48,242 nucleotides of DNA from an uncultured Oscillospiraceae bacterium (GTDB taxonomy: Bacteria > Bacillota > Clostridia > Oscillospirales > Ruminococcaceae): positions 1 through 48,242 of the forward strand of contig CASEAH010000064.1 in the NCBI GenBank assembly GCA_949285935.1, in the 5' to 3' direction. Under the pieces are notes generated by a model. It was not told the origin of the DNA and made no database searches. It saw nothing but the letters and a program-made list of their open reading frames with translations. Below, piece after piece: positions 8,770 through 16,730 of this stretch. Numbering within the stretch: the first letter of the stretch is position 1; each line of letters starts with the position of its first letter. Both the position numbers and the translations under genes were made by a program.

Positions 8770-9213
8770 ATGTTTGTATGGACCGGAGAGGTCGTCATCT
8801 CCGTTATCCTGGCTGCTGTCGCTGTGATCTTTTACATAATCAGCGGAAGTTTTACAGCGCCCATCAATCCCGTTGATATCGGCCCTGCCGCTTTTCCCCG
8901 GCTGATGGCCATTGCCACCATCCTGCTTGCCGCGGGCCAGGTCTTCCTTTCCGTCAGGAAGAACAAAGCGCCGGATGCTGAAAAAGCCAGTTTCGGATGC
9001 TGGCAGGGCTGCCTTGCAGGGTTGGCGCTGATGTGTGTTTATGCCTTTCTGATGCCCCGCCTTGGCTATTATGTCGTAACGCCCTTTTTTATCTTTGCAG
9101 TCATGTTCCTCATGGGCAACCGTAAATGGATACAGATGATTCTGGTGACCCTGGGATTTACGCTTTTTGCCTTCCTGGTCTTTACCAAGCTTTTGGGTGT
9201 CCTGCTGCCATAG
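8770..9213 (+). CDS. tctB: Tripartite tricarboxylate transporter small membrane subunit TctB
   Basis: This 147-residue integral membrane protein is the small permease subunit of the TTT system and acts with TctA in the cytoplasmic membrane. Four hydrophobic segments are seen (about residues 7-27, 43-60, 78-97 and 100-145, the last resolving into two short helices). The family signature GPAAFPRLMA lies between the first and second segments. An in-frame ATG at 8734 is open, but GAAAGGGGG at 8755-8763 is correctly spaced only for the ATG at 8770. tctA follows after 16 bases. Confidence 0.88.
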   Translation: MFVWTGEVVISVILAAVAVIFYIISGSFTAPINPVDIGPAAFPRLMAIATILLAAGQVFLSVRKNKAPDAEKASFGCWQGCLAGLALMCVYAFLMPRLGYYVVTPFFIFAVMFLMGNRKWIQMILVTLGFTLFAFLVFTKLLGVLLP

Positions 9214-9229
9214 AAAGGAGAATCCACTC

Positions 9230-10711
9230 ATGCTCACTAATCTGGTTATGGGCTTCCAGCAAATCCTGCACCCGGGAACACTGCTGGCCCTTCTGGTCGG
9301 TTCCATTGCCGGCTACTTTATCGGTGCCATGCCCGGCCTTACTCCCACCATCGGCATCGCTTTGCTGATTCCCTTTACTTACGGCATGTCCCCCGTCCCC
9401 AGCATCGTCATGCTGGTAAGCCTGTACATGGCCGCTGAATATGGCGGAGGCATTACCGCCATACTGGTCAACACTCCCGGCACACCCGCTGCGGCTGCTA
9501 CCGCCCTGGACGGCTACCCGTTGGCCAAGCAGGGCAAAGCCACCAAAGCTCTGGGAATGTCCATTATGGCGTCGGGCATTGGCACCTTCATCAGCACCAT
9601 TCTGATGATCCTTTTTGCGCTTCCCCTGGCCAGCGTGGCCCTCAAATTCGGCGCTCCTGAGTATTTTGCTCTTTCCATCTTTGGCCTGAGCGTGGTGGCG
9701 GGCCTGTCCTCCGACAACATCATCAAGGGTCTGTTGGTAGTCGCCTTTGGTCTTCTGCTGACCACCATCGGCATTGATCCCATCGCCGGTACCTTCCGCT
9801 ATACCTTTACCTGCAACCTCATGGAAGGCATTCCCTTTACGCAGGCGATGATCGGCCTCTTTGCCATCTCCGAAGTTTTCAATATGATCGCCAATAAGGA
9901 CTCCACCTACAACGAAATTGAGAAACTGGAAGGCAAGCTTCCCACCTTCGGCGAAGTAAGCCGGTCCCTTTTTACCATTGTTCGCGGTTCCGTCATCGGC
10001 TTTATCATTGGTATGCTTCCCGCAGCCGGCGCCAATGTGGCCTGCTGGGTTTCCTATAATGAGGCAAAGCGCACCTCCAAAAACAAGGAAAATTTCGGCA
10101 AGGGCGAGTTGGAAGGGATCGCTGCCGCTGAGTCGGCCAACAATTCCGCCGTCTGCGGCGCTATGGTGCCGCTGCTGACTTTGGGCATTCCCGGTTCTTC
10201 CAGCACCGCCGTGCTCATCGGCGCCCTGATGCTCCATGGTATGCAGCCCGGCCCTCTGCTTTTTGACCAGAATCCCGAAATTCCCTTTTCCATTTTTGCC
10301 TCACTGCTGATCGCCGTGCCTCTTATGCTGGCCATCGGCCTGTGCGGCACCCGGATCTTCTCTCTGGTGACCCTGATCCCCACCAACATCCTGGCGGCTA
10401 TGGTGCTGGGCACCTGCATTCTGGGCGCCTATGCCCTGAGCAATTCCATGTTTGGCATCTGGATCGCCATTATTTTCGGCGTGATTGGATTCTTCCTGCG
10501 GATGTTCAAATTCCCCATTGCACCCATGGTACTGGCGCTGGTGCTGGGCAACATGGCCGAAAGCAACTACCGGGTGGCCATGCTGATGGGCGAAGGAAAC
10601 CCCATGGTTTTCCTGACCCGTCCCCTCTCGGTTGCCATTCTTATCCTTACCTTGATCCTTTTCTGTGCCCCCATCATTCAAAGCAAAATCCTGAGCAAAA
10701 GAAGGGGCTGA
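9230..10711 (+). CDS. tctA: Tripartite tricarboxylate transporter large permease TctA
   Basis: This 493-residue polytopic protein is the transport pore of the TTT system, with roughly eleven membrane segments. It contains the conserved blocks GAMPGLTPTIG near residue 31 and YGGGITAILVNTPGTPAAAAT near residue 65, which form the diagnostic TctA signature, plus a second repeat-related block MVPLLTLGIPGSSSTAV in the C-terminal half. AAAGGAG at 9214-9220 supports the ATG at 9230. It completes the TctABC set in the order C-(enzymes)-B-A. A terminator follows at 10735. Confidence 0.95.
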   Translation: MLTNLVMGFQQILHPGTLLALLVGSIAGYFIGAMPGLTPTIGIALLIPFTYGMSPVPSIVMLVSLYMAAEYGGGITAILVNTPGTPAAAATALDGYPLAKQGKATKALGMSIMASGIGTFISTILMILFALPLASVALKFGAPEYFALSIFGLSVVAGLSSDNIIKGLLVVAFGLLLTTIGIDPIAGTFRYTFTCNLMEGIPFTQAMIGLFAISEVFNMIANKDSTYNEIEKLEGKLPTFGEVSRSLFTIVRGSVIGFIIGMLPAAGANVACWVSYNEAKRTSKNKENFGKGELEGIAAAESANNSAVCGAMVPLLTLGIPGSSSTAVLIGALMLHGMQPGPLLFDQNPEIPFSIFASLLIAVPLMLAIGLCGTRIFSLVTLIPTNILAAMVLGTCILGAYALSNSMFGIWIAIIFGVIGFFLRMFKFPIAPMVLALVLGNMAESNYRVAMLMGEGNPMVFLTRPLSVAILILTLILFCAPIIQSKILSKRRG

Positions 10712-10734
10712 CCGGAAAATATCCACTTGCTCTA

Positions 10735-10776
10735 CAAGGCGGCGCTGGAGGTGCTTCCCCGCGCTGCCTTGTTTTT
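10735..10776 (+). terminator. Terminator after tctA
   Basis: CAAGGCGGCGC (10735-10745) pairs with GCGCTGCCTTG (10761-10771), followed by TTTTT. The remaining bases up to the gntR promoter at 10987 show no gene. Confidence 0.75.
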
Positions 10777-10986
10777 AAAATCCCGTGCTGGTGGTATTCC
10801 TGCTTCATGCGGCTGCTCCGGGCAGTGAAAGCAACCGCGGGCTGCCATATCTATGAACGTGTTGCTGAAAGGCAAGGCATGCCGCACACCGGGATATGTT
10901 CACCCAACGTTTTGCCGTTTTGTTGCTGATCCAGCAGTTTTTTCCATATTACAGCACAATAAAAAATAAGGAAAATTTTCTCTTTC

Positions 10987-11015
10987 TTGACAGGAATTAC
11001 CTTTTCAATTATCAT
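10987..11015 (+). promoter_or_regulatory. Sigma-A promoter of the gntR-type gene
   Basis: TTGACA (10987-10992), a 17-base spacer, then TATCAT (11010-11015) in an AT-rich stretch. It shows that the regulator is transcribed separately from tctBA. Confidence 0.7.
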
Positions 11016-11057
11016 CAAATAAAGCAGATTTCATTATTAAAACATAAAACAGAACGG

Positions 11058-12053
11058 ATGGTGGGTATCGTGTTCAATATTGATAAGGAGAGCAAAATAC
11101 CACTGTTTATGCAAATCAGCGAACAGCTGCGCCATCTGATCCTCTCGGGACGGTATGAGCCGGGCACCAAGCTTCCCAGCTCCCGGGAGCTTTCTCAGCT
11201 GCTGCAGGTAAACCGCAATACCATCAGCAACGCTCTGGAGGTATTGAGAAATGAAGGGCTGGTGGAGATCCGTCATGGAGTGGGAATTTTTGTAAAAAGG
11301 AGTTCCTCTCCCCCTGCCCAGGAGATCAGCGAAACCCTGAAGGTGATTGCCCGGAGAGCCCTTAAGGACGCCCGGGGAATCGGCTACAATGAAAATGATC
11401 TGGCAGAGGCCATTCAGATGGTTGCCCATCATCCGGCGACACTGCCTGTCTCTCCCGGAAGCGATAAAAAGTACATCGTCTTTGTAGAATGCAACAAGCC
11501 CATTCTGGAAACGTACAAATGGGATATTGAAGCTTTTGTAGGCGTTAAAGTAGTTCCTTTCCTGCTGGATGATCTTCGGGAATTCGACCCCGCCACCCAA
11601 GCGGTCCTGGAGGGATGTGAATGCGTGGCCACCACCTACAGTCACCTGTATGAAACCAAAAGCATTTTAAAAAATGTTGACAAGCCTATCCTTGGTATTA
11701 CAGCAGCTCCCTATGTTGATTTACGGGTCCGGGTTTCTCACTGGCCGCGCAGCAGCAGGGTCCTGGTCATTATGATGCGGAAATACGGTGCTGAAAGCAT
11801 AGCTCATTCCATACAGGGAGGTAAAACCGCTTTCGCCAGCATTACCCCTTCCGGGCTGGATGTTGCCGAACTTCCCCAACAGATTGCGGCATCCACCCAT
11901 CTTATTATCACCCGGCAGGCTTTGGATGCTGTGCAGCCTATGCTGACTCCGGACAAGGAATACACGATCTACGAAAACCGGTTGGACAGCGCTGGTTTGG
12001 AACTGTTGAAAAAATTTCTCACTCAAGGCGCTTCCGGGGGACTTGTCTTATAA
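11058..12053 (+). CDS. GntR family transcriptional regulator with an unassigned C-terminal domain
   Basis: This is a 331-residue regulator. Residues 5-80 form a classic GntR winged helix (KIPLFMQISEQLRHLILSG, then PGTKLPSSRELS, NRNTISNALEVLRNEGLVEIRHGVGIFV). A linker is followed by an effector domain of about 200 residues (about 130-331) that shows none of the motifs I associate with FCD, UTRA or MocR aminotransferase domains; its alternating strands (KYIVFVECN, VKVVPFLLDD, KPILGITAAPY, RVLVIMMRKY) suggest a Rossmann or periplasmic-binding-protein-like fold. The start is uncertain: the ATG at 11058 lacks a strong ribosome site and GTG at 11070 is an alternative. Linkage suggests control of the tct/FAH genes through the palindrome at 4498, which is inference. 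Confidence 0.85.
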   Translation: MVGIVFNIDKESKIPLFMQISEQLRHLILSGRYEPGTKLPSSRELSQLLQVNRNTISNALEVLRNEGLVEIRHGVGIFVKRSSSPPAQEISETLKVIARRALKDARGIGYNENDLAEAIQMVAHHPATLPVSPGSDKKYIVFVECNKPILETYKWDIEAFVGVKVVPFLLDDLREFDPATQAVLEGCECVATTYSHLYETKSILKNVDKPILGITAAPYVDLRVRVSHWPRSSRVLVIMMRKYGAESIAHSIQGGKTAFASITPSGLDVAELPQQIAASTHLIITRQALDAVQPMLTPDKEYTIYENRLDSAGLELLKKFLTQGASGGLVL

Positions 12054-12139
12054 AAGAAACGTCATAATTTCTGAAATACATCTTCCGGTCGGCTTTTGTT
12101 TTTCCAAACGTGGCCTCGCCTCATAAAAAATTCTTCATA

Positions 12140-12188
12140 AAAAGCACCACCTTCCCAGCCCCTTCGGGACGCGGAAAGCGGTGCTTTT
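12140..12188. terminator. Bidirectional terminator between convergent gntR and htrA
   Basis: AAAAGCACC (12140-12148) pairs with GGTGCTTTT (12180-12188), with A/T runs on both sides, between two convergent genes. Confidence 0.65.
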
Positions 12189-12313
12189 CTGTTATGAATG
12201 AAGGCGGTATAAAATTGGGAGGAGCTGAAGTTTCCCAGCGGCCATACCTTCCGGCAAGCCATCGGAAAACTTCTCTTACGGCTCCGGGCGCAAAGGTCCT
12301 TTGGAAAAAGTCA

Positions 12314-13900
12314 TCAGCCGCCGGTAAGAATGATGTCCAGATTAAAGGTGCTGTCCCTTCCCATGCTGTCCCGCCGGAAGATGGTGATTTCTACCGTGTC
12401 GCCGGGGGCGTAGGCATTAAGAGCCGCGGCGCTGGCGTCAAAAGAGTAAATGGGAGTGCCGTTGATGTGGGTGAGGATATCTCCCGCTTTCACGCCTTTG
12501 GCGGCGATATCGCTGCCCGGCTGCACCTCCACGATCTGCAGGCCCAGGGGGATGCCGTACTGCTCGGCATAGGTGGCTGTAACAGCCTGAGCGGTAATTC
12601 CCAGCATAGCCCGTCCGGTGACCCGCCCGTTGGCGATGAGGTCCTGGGCAATGGGGAGCGCCGTGTTAATGGGGATGGCAAAGCCCATTCCCTCAAAATC
12701 CGGGTCGTTGTATTTGGCGGAATTGATGCCTACCACCTGACCGAACCCATTGATCAGGGGGCCGCCGGAGTTTCCGGGATTAATGGCGGCGTCGGTCTGG
12801 ATGGTTTCCATGGAATAGCCCGCGTCTCCCGCCAGAATGGTGCGGTTGAGGGCGGATACATAGCCCACCGTCAGGGAACTGGCAAAACGCAGACCGCCGG
12901 GATTACCGATGGCAATCACCCGTTCTCCCACCTCCAGCTGGTCGGAGTTGCCGAACTCCGCATAGGACAGGCCGGTAAGGTTCGTTTTCAGCACCGCAAT
13001 ATCGGTCTGGGTATCCATTCCCACAATCACCGCAGGGTAATTTTCCCCATTGGTGAGGACCACCTCCACATTGGTGATCCCGGGGTCGGAAACCACATGC
13101 GCATTGGTGAGAATGTAACCATCCTCACTCATGACAATTCCCGAGCCTTCGCTGACCTGGGCATTGAGGAAACCGGAGGAACCCATGTAGCCCACAACGC
13201 CCACCACGGTGGGGGAGCATTTCTTAAAGATCTCCTGGTTGGTCAGGGTCCCGTCAGGATTGCTCCCGCCGGTGACATAGGGCTTATCCGACACGGTAAT
13301 ATCCGGCAGGGAGTTGGGGGAAGACGGAGCGGGCATCATGCTTCCGCCGTCGGATCCCGGGGACTGAAGAATCTCTCCCGTGGCGGCCACATACATACCG
13401 TAGCCGGCGAATACCGCTACAAACACCACCGCTACCGCACAAAGGATAGCCAGAAAGACCCGCAGGCCCTTGCGCTTTTTCCCGGGTCCCTTTCCCGCAG
13501 ACGCCGCGCCGTGCATCTGGTCAAAATTCCACTCATAGGGCTGGCGGCCCGCCGGACGGTAGCCATCGGTACGCCACTGGCCGGGATACTGATAGTTCTG
13601 TTGGCCGCTGTAATAATTGGGACCGTATCCGGCCCGGTTCCGGTCCCAGCCGGGCGCATAATAAGAGCCCTGCCCCGGCGGCGGAGTTCTGCCGTAAGGG
13701 GGCTGTTCCGGCGGAGTCGTCTCTTCCTGCCGGGATTGGCCGGCATTTTCCTCCCGGTGCTCCGGAGAATCCTCCGCCTGGCCGCTGCCGCCGGCGCCCG
13801 CCTCTTCCCGGGAGGCAGCCTCCGGCTCCGAAGGCGCAGCGCCGGAAGTTTCCTGCTCCTCAGGCTGCTCCTGTCCCTGATTCTTGTATTCGTCGGTCAT
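12314..13900 (-). CDS. HtrA/DegP-like membrane-anchored serine protease (with PDZ domain)
   Basis: This 528-residue protein is an envelope quality-control protease. The N-terminal 140 residues are a cytoplasmic, acidic then Pro/Gly/Tyr-rich low-complexity tail. One membrane segment lies at about 147-171. The trypsin-like domain has catalytic His268 (TNAHVV), Asp300 (TDIAVLK) and Ser378 (GNSGGPL), and one PDZ domain follows from about 430 to 525. The ATG at 13900 is chosen because GGGAGGGAG lies six bases upstream; the in-frame TTG six bases earlier is less likely. It lies downstream of the response regulator and kinase genes, recalling the walRK-htrC arrangement in Bacillus, but has its own promoter region with TTTACA repeats. 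A second HtrA is at 46655. Confidence 0.93.
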   Translation of the reverse strand: MTDEYKNQGQEQPEEQETSGAAPSEPEAASREEAGAGGSGQAEDSPEHREENAGQSRQEETTPPEQPPYGRTPPPGQGSYYAPGWDRNRAGYGPNYYSGQQNYQYPGQWRTDGYRPAGRQPYEWNFDQMHGAASAGKGPGKKRKGLRVFLAILCAVAVVFVAVFAGYGMYVAATGEILQSPGSDGGSMMPAPSSPNSLPDITVSDKPYVTGGSNPDGTLTNQEIFKKCSPTVVGVVGYMGSSGFLNAQVSEGSGIVMSEDGYILTNAHVVSDPGITNVEVVLTNGENYPAVIVGMDTQTDIAVLKTNLTGLSYAEFGNSDQLEVGERVIAIGNPGGLRFASSLTVGYVSALNRTILAGDAGYSMETIQTDAAINPGNSGGPLINGFGQVVGINSAKYNDPDFEGMGFAIPINTALPIAQDLIANGRVTGRAMLGITAQAVTATYAEQYGIPLGLQIVEVQPGSDIAAKGVKAGDILTHINGTPIYSFDASAAALNAYAPGDTVEITIFRRDSMGRDSTFNLDIILTGG

Positions 13901-13978
13901 ATGCAACTCCCTCCCACTTCCGCGGGGGGAAGCACCGGCATTTCCATGGCGGCCTTCTCCCCATTGGTTACTCTTTTA

Positions 13979-14009
13979 TCATAGCGCAAAAATGTAAACA
14001 GGTCGTAAA
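13979..14009 (-). promoter_or_regulatory. htrA promoter with 11-bp TTTACA/TTTACG direct repeat (WalR/PhoP-type box)
   Basis: Read on the minus strand, TTTACG, five bases, then TTTACA (14009-13993) precede TATGAT (13984-13979) by eight bases. On the plus strand this reads TGTAAA-N5-CGTAAA, close to the published WalR consensus TGTWAH-N5-TGTWAH, and is compatible with any OmpR-family regulator. An AGGTCG/CGACCT dyad overlaps it and may end transcripts from the kinase gene. Confidence 0.55.
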
Positions 14010-14043
14010 CAATTCGACCTTTTTCCTGTTTTTTCTCCCCTTA

Positions 14044-15552
14044 TCAGGTAATGGCTGCCGTCTGGCCGGATTTATTCCGGAATTTCCCCTGTTTTTTATG
14101 GGCCGAGGTGGGCACGCTGAAAACAAACTCTGTATAGCTGCCCTGCTCGCTGCGGACAAAAATCTCGCCGCCATGGAGATTGACAATGGTCCGGACAATA
14201 TACAGTCCCAGCCCCACGCCGTTTTTGTCCAAACTGCGTGACTTGTCAGTTTTGTAGAAGCGGTCAAACAGCCGGGGAATGTCCTCCTGGGCAATCCCTT
14301 CGCCGGAGTTGCGCACGCTGACAAAGGTCATCTTCCCCTCTTCCTGGTAAGAAAACTCCAGGTATCCGCCGGGGTTGACAAATTTAACGGCGTTGTCGAT
14401 GAGGTTATACACCACCTGGTGGATCAGGTCGGCATCCGCCTCCACCATATGCTTCTGCGCATCCAGGCCCCGGACCTCAATGTTCTTTTCATCCAGCTTC
14501 TTCTCAAATACAAAGACAGTGCGGGTAACGATGTCGGTGATCTCCACCGGCGCGGGAGAAATTTTCATCTCTCCTGCCTCAATGCGGGAGATGCTGAGCA
14601 TGCTGCGCACCAAACGGCTCAGGCGCTGCACCTCCGAGGAGACGATGCGCAGATAATAATTCTGCCGCTCCGGCGGAATGGTCCCGTCCAGGATCCCGTC
14701 AATAAAGCCGCCGATGGTGGTCATGGGGGTTTTAAGTTCGTGGGACACATTGGCGGTAAAGGAACGCCGGGTCTGTTCCAGAGTGGCCATGGAGGAAGCC
14801 ATGGAGTTGAAGGCGGCGGCCAGCATGGCCACTTCGTCATCTCCCTCCACCGAAACCCGGACGGAAAAGTCCCCCTTGGAGAAGCTTTGGGTAGCCGCCA
14901 GCATTTCCTGCAGGGGGCGCACCAGGTTGCTGGTGACAAAATAGATAATGATAAAACTGAACAGCATCACCAGCGCCGCGCTGATGACGAACATCTGAAA
15001 GATGTCGATGAGGAAAGCAGTAAGCCCCGCAGCGGAAGAGGAGGCAAAAACCACCGCCACTACCTCGCCGCTGCCGTTTGTTACCGGCTTACCCACAGTG
15101 TAGCAGGACCCCTGATAGATCCCGCCCATCTTGCCCGTCTCCCGGTAAATGCCGCTCCGGGCGGCATGGGTGAGAATATTCTGGGGCACCAGGTAGACCC
15201 CATGGTTGCAGCCGGGGTCCCCGTAATCGGAGCAGAGCAGCGTCCGGCCGCTCATATCTACCAGGAAAATGTCCGCGTCGATGGCATTTCCCAGTACGCT
15301 GTAAACTGGCTCCAGAAGGATGGAATTAAGGACCTGATAATCATTCTGGCGGTAGTTGCTGTTGGTCAGCGCCACCGCCTGGCCCACGTTTTTTTCCAGG
15401 ATGGCGTATTTGTCCTCTTTAAAATAGTTGGAGGCAAACACCAGCAGCACCACCCCCAGGAAGGTGATACTGATCAGGATCACGGAACTGCAAATATAAA
15501 AATATTTGGAAAAAAGAGTTTTCTGTCTGGGGGAATGCTGCTTCACGGGCAT
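14044..15552 (-). CDS. Sensor histidine kinase (extracytoplasmic sensor, HAMP, HisKA, HATPase)
   Basis: This 502-residue membrane kinase has two membrane segments (about 18-41 and 184-207) that flank an extracytoplasmic sensor of about 140 residues containing DADIFLVDMSGRTLLCSD, a single-Cache/PAS-like core. HAMP follows at about 208-260, then the phosphoacceptor His271 in SHELKTPMTT, the N box NLIDNAVKF, and the G boxes NSGEGI and GVGLGLYIV. There is no cytoplasmic PAS domain, unlike Bacillus WalK. Its start lies six bases after the response regulator stop, so the two form an operon and a cognate pair. The signal is unknown; HtrA linkage suggests envelope stress or cell-wall homeostasis. Confidence 0.94.
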   Translation of the reverse strand: MPVKQHSPRQKTLFSKYFYICSSVILISITFLGVVLLVFASNYFKEDKYAILEKNVGQAVALTNSNYRQNDYQVLNSILLEPVYSVLGNAIDADIFLVDMSGRTLLCSDYGDPGCNHGVYLVPQNILTHAARSGIYRETGKMGGIYQGSCYTVGKPVTNGSGEVVAVVFASSSAAGLTAFLIDIFQMFVISAALVMLFSFIIIYFVTSNLVRPLQEMLAATQSFSKGDFSVRVSVEGDDEVAMLAAAFNSMASSMATLEQTRRSFTANVSHELKTPMTTIGGFIDGILDGTIPPERQNYYLRIVSSEVQRLSRLVRSMLSISRIEAGEMKISPAPVEITDIVTRTVFVFEKKLDEKNIEVRGLDAQKHMVEADADLIHQVVYNLIDNAVKFVNPGGYLEFSYQEEGKMTFVSVRNSGEGIAQEDIPRLFDRFYKTDKSRSLDKNGVGLGLYIVRTIVNLHGGEIFVRSEQGSYTEFVFSVPTSAHKKQGKFRNKSGQTAAIT

Positions 15553-15558
15553 GCGCCT

Positions 15559-16254
15559 CTATTCTTTCACTTCAAATTTGTATCCCACGCCCCACACGGT
15601 TTTGAGGCACCACTGGTCGGAAACTCCTTCCAGCTTTTCCCTGAGCCGTTTGATATGGACGTCCACCGTGCGGCTGTCTCCATAATATTCAAAGCCCCAC
15701 ACTTCGTCCAGCAACTGGTCCCGGGTATAGACCCGGTTGGGATTGCTGGCCAGATGAAAAAGGAGTTCCAGCTCCTTGGGCGGGGTATCCACCACCTTAC
15801 CGTCTACCTTCAGCTCATACCGGGTCATGTTGACCACCAGCTTGTCATAGGAAACCTCCTTGACCTCGGCTGCGGAGGAACTGCTGGCGGCAGTGCGGCG
15901 GAGCACCGCCTTGATGCGGGCCACGATCTCCTTGGTGTCAAAGGGCTTGACCACATAGTCATCCGCCCCCAGTTCCAGGCCCAGCACCTTGTCAAAGGTC
16001 TCACCTTTGGCGGTGATCATAATCATGGGAACATTGGATTTTTTCCGGATTTCCCGGCATACCTGCCACCCATCCAGCTTGGGCATCATAATATCCAGCA
16101 GAACCAGATCGGGGGTGTCGTCAAAAAATTTGGCTACCGCGTCCTCGCCGTCGTGGGCCAGTGTCACGGTGTAGCCCTCCTTTTCCAGGTACAGGCGGAT
16201 CAATTCGCAGATATTCTTGTCGTCGTCAGCTACCAGGATCTTTCCCATGGACAT
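15559..16254 (-). CDS. OmpR/PhoB-family response regulator
   Basis: This 231-residue two-domain regulator has receiver acidic residues Asp10-Asp12, phosphoacceptor Asp54 (VLLDIMMPKLDG), Thr of ITAK and Lys of VVKPFD. The C-terminal winged helix carries LTLLFHL-type helices and YYGDSRTVDVHIKRLREKL, typical of the OmpR family. GGGAGG lies seven bases before the ATG at 16254. A -10 box TATAAT on the minus strand (16326-16321) gives its promoter, back to back with the strong plus-strand promoter at 16394. It is paired with the kinase just downstream. Confidence 0.95.
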   Translation of the reverse strand: MSMGKILVADDDKNICELIRLYLEKEGYTVTLAHDGEDAVAKFFDDTPDLVLLDIMMPKLDGWQVCREIRKKSNVPMIMITAKGETFDKVLGLELGADDYVVKPFDTKEIVARIKAVLRRTAASSSSAAEVKEVSYDKLVVNMTRYELKVDGKVVDTPPKELELLFHLASNPNRVYTRDQLLDEVWGFEYYGDSRTVDVHIKRLREKLEGVSDQWCLKTVWGVGYKFEVKE

Positions 16255-16393
16255 GTCATTTCCTCCCTTGTCGCCGGAACGGTCCAGCCGCTCCGGATCT
16301 TCTCACAATCATCCATTTTTATTATAGCAAAAGGCGTCCCAAACAAATGAAAAAACTGAAAACAAAGGATAAAGAGTTTTATTCGGGCGGTTC

Positions 16394-16422
16394 TTGCATA
16401 ATTGTGGCAAATGGGCTATAAT
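16394..16422 (+). promoter_or_regulatory. Near-consensus sigma-A promoter of a structured RNA
   Basis: TTGCAT (16394-16399), exactly 17 bases, TATAAT (16417-16422). Transcription would begin near 16429. No open reading frame with a ribosome binding site starts within the next 290 bases. Confidence 0.8.
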
Positions 16423-16428
16423 CAAACC

Positions 16429-16640
16429 GAGGCACAAAATAAGTGCAAGCAGGAGCAGAGTGTTGGCGCACCCTGCCCCCTGTATACGGAGAGGCACCTC
16501 CATACACAACGGCAAAATGCCGCACATTGCAGTACTCATTATACCCTTTTGGCGCTTGAATTACAAGCGCGGAGGGCTTTTGGGCGTTGCACTTGTCCGT
16601 GCGCCGGTGTATGGGATTTTTCCGTACCCGGCGCTTTTTT
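16429..16640 (+). ncRNA. Probable structured non-coding RNA (about 210 nt, class unassigned)
   Basis: The segment is bounded by a near-consensus promoter and an intrinsic terminator. AAGTGCAA (16441-16448) can pair with TTGCACTT (16587-16594), closing a domain of about 150 nt. Inside are local hairpins: GCAGG/CCTGC, TGTAT/ATACA (16482-16506), CGGCA/TGCCG (16510-16522) and a perfect seven-pair GCGCTTG/CAAGCGC (16552-16570). Size, closing stem and stand-alone promoter and terminator would suit 6S RNA, but I do not see its diagnostic central bubble with certainty. SRP RNA, RNase P RNA and tmRNA signatures are absent. It could also be a leader with a terminator controlling the small ORF at 16731. 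Confidence 0.55.
16601..16640 (+). terminator. Intrinsic terminator of the structured RNA
   Basis: GCGCCGG (16601-16607) pairs with CCGGCGC (16628-16634). Inner pairing continues with GTATGG/CCGTAC around one bulge, and six T residues follow. Confidence 0.85.
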
Positions 16641-16730
16641 GCTGCCTTTGCGGGCTGCGGGGGTGGATTTCCGGAACGCCCCCCTGCCCCTGCAAAATGA
16701 CGCAAAAATCCCCCCCAAGGAGGTGACCCT

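Noticed and set aside
12110-13984. Plus-strand open frame of 624 codons opposite htrA
   Set aside because: It is an antisense shadow caused by high GC third positions in htrA; there is no ribosome site or domain.
16429-16640. Assignment of the structured RNA to SRP RNA, RNase P RNA or tmRNA
   Set aside because: The conserved SRP domain IV, RNase P core and tmRNA end sequences are not present.
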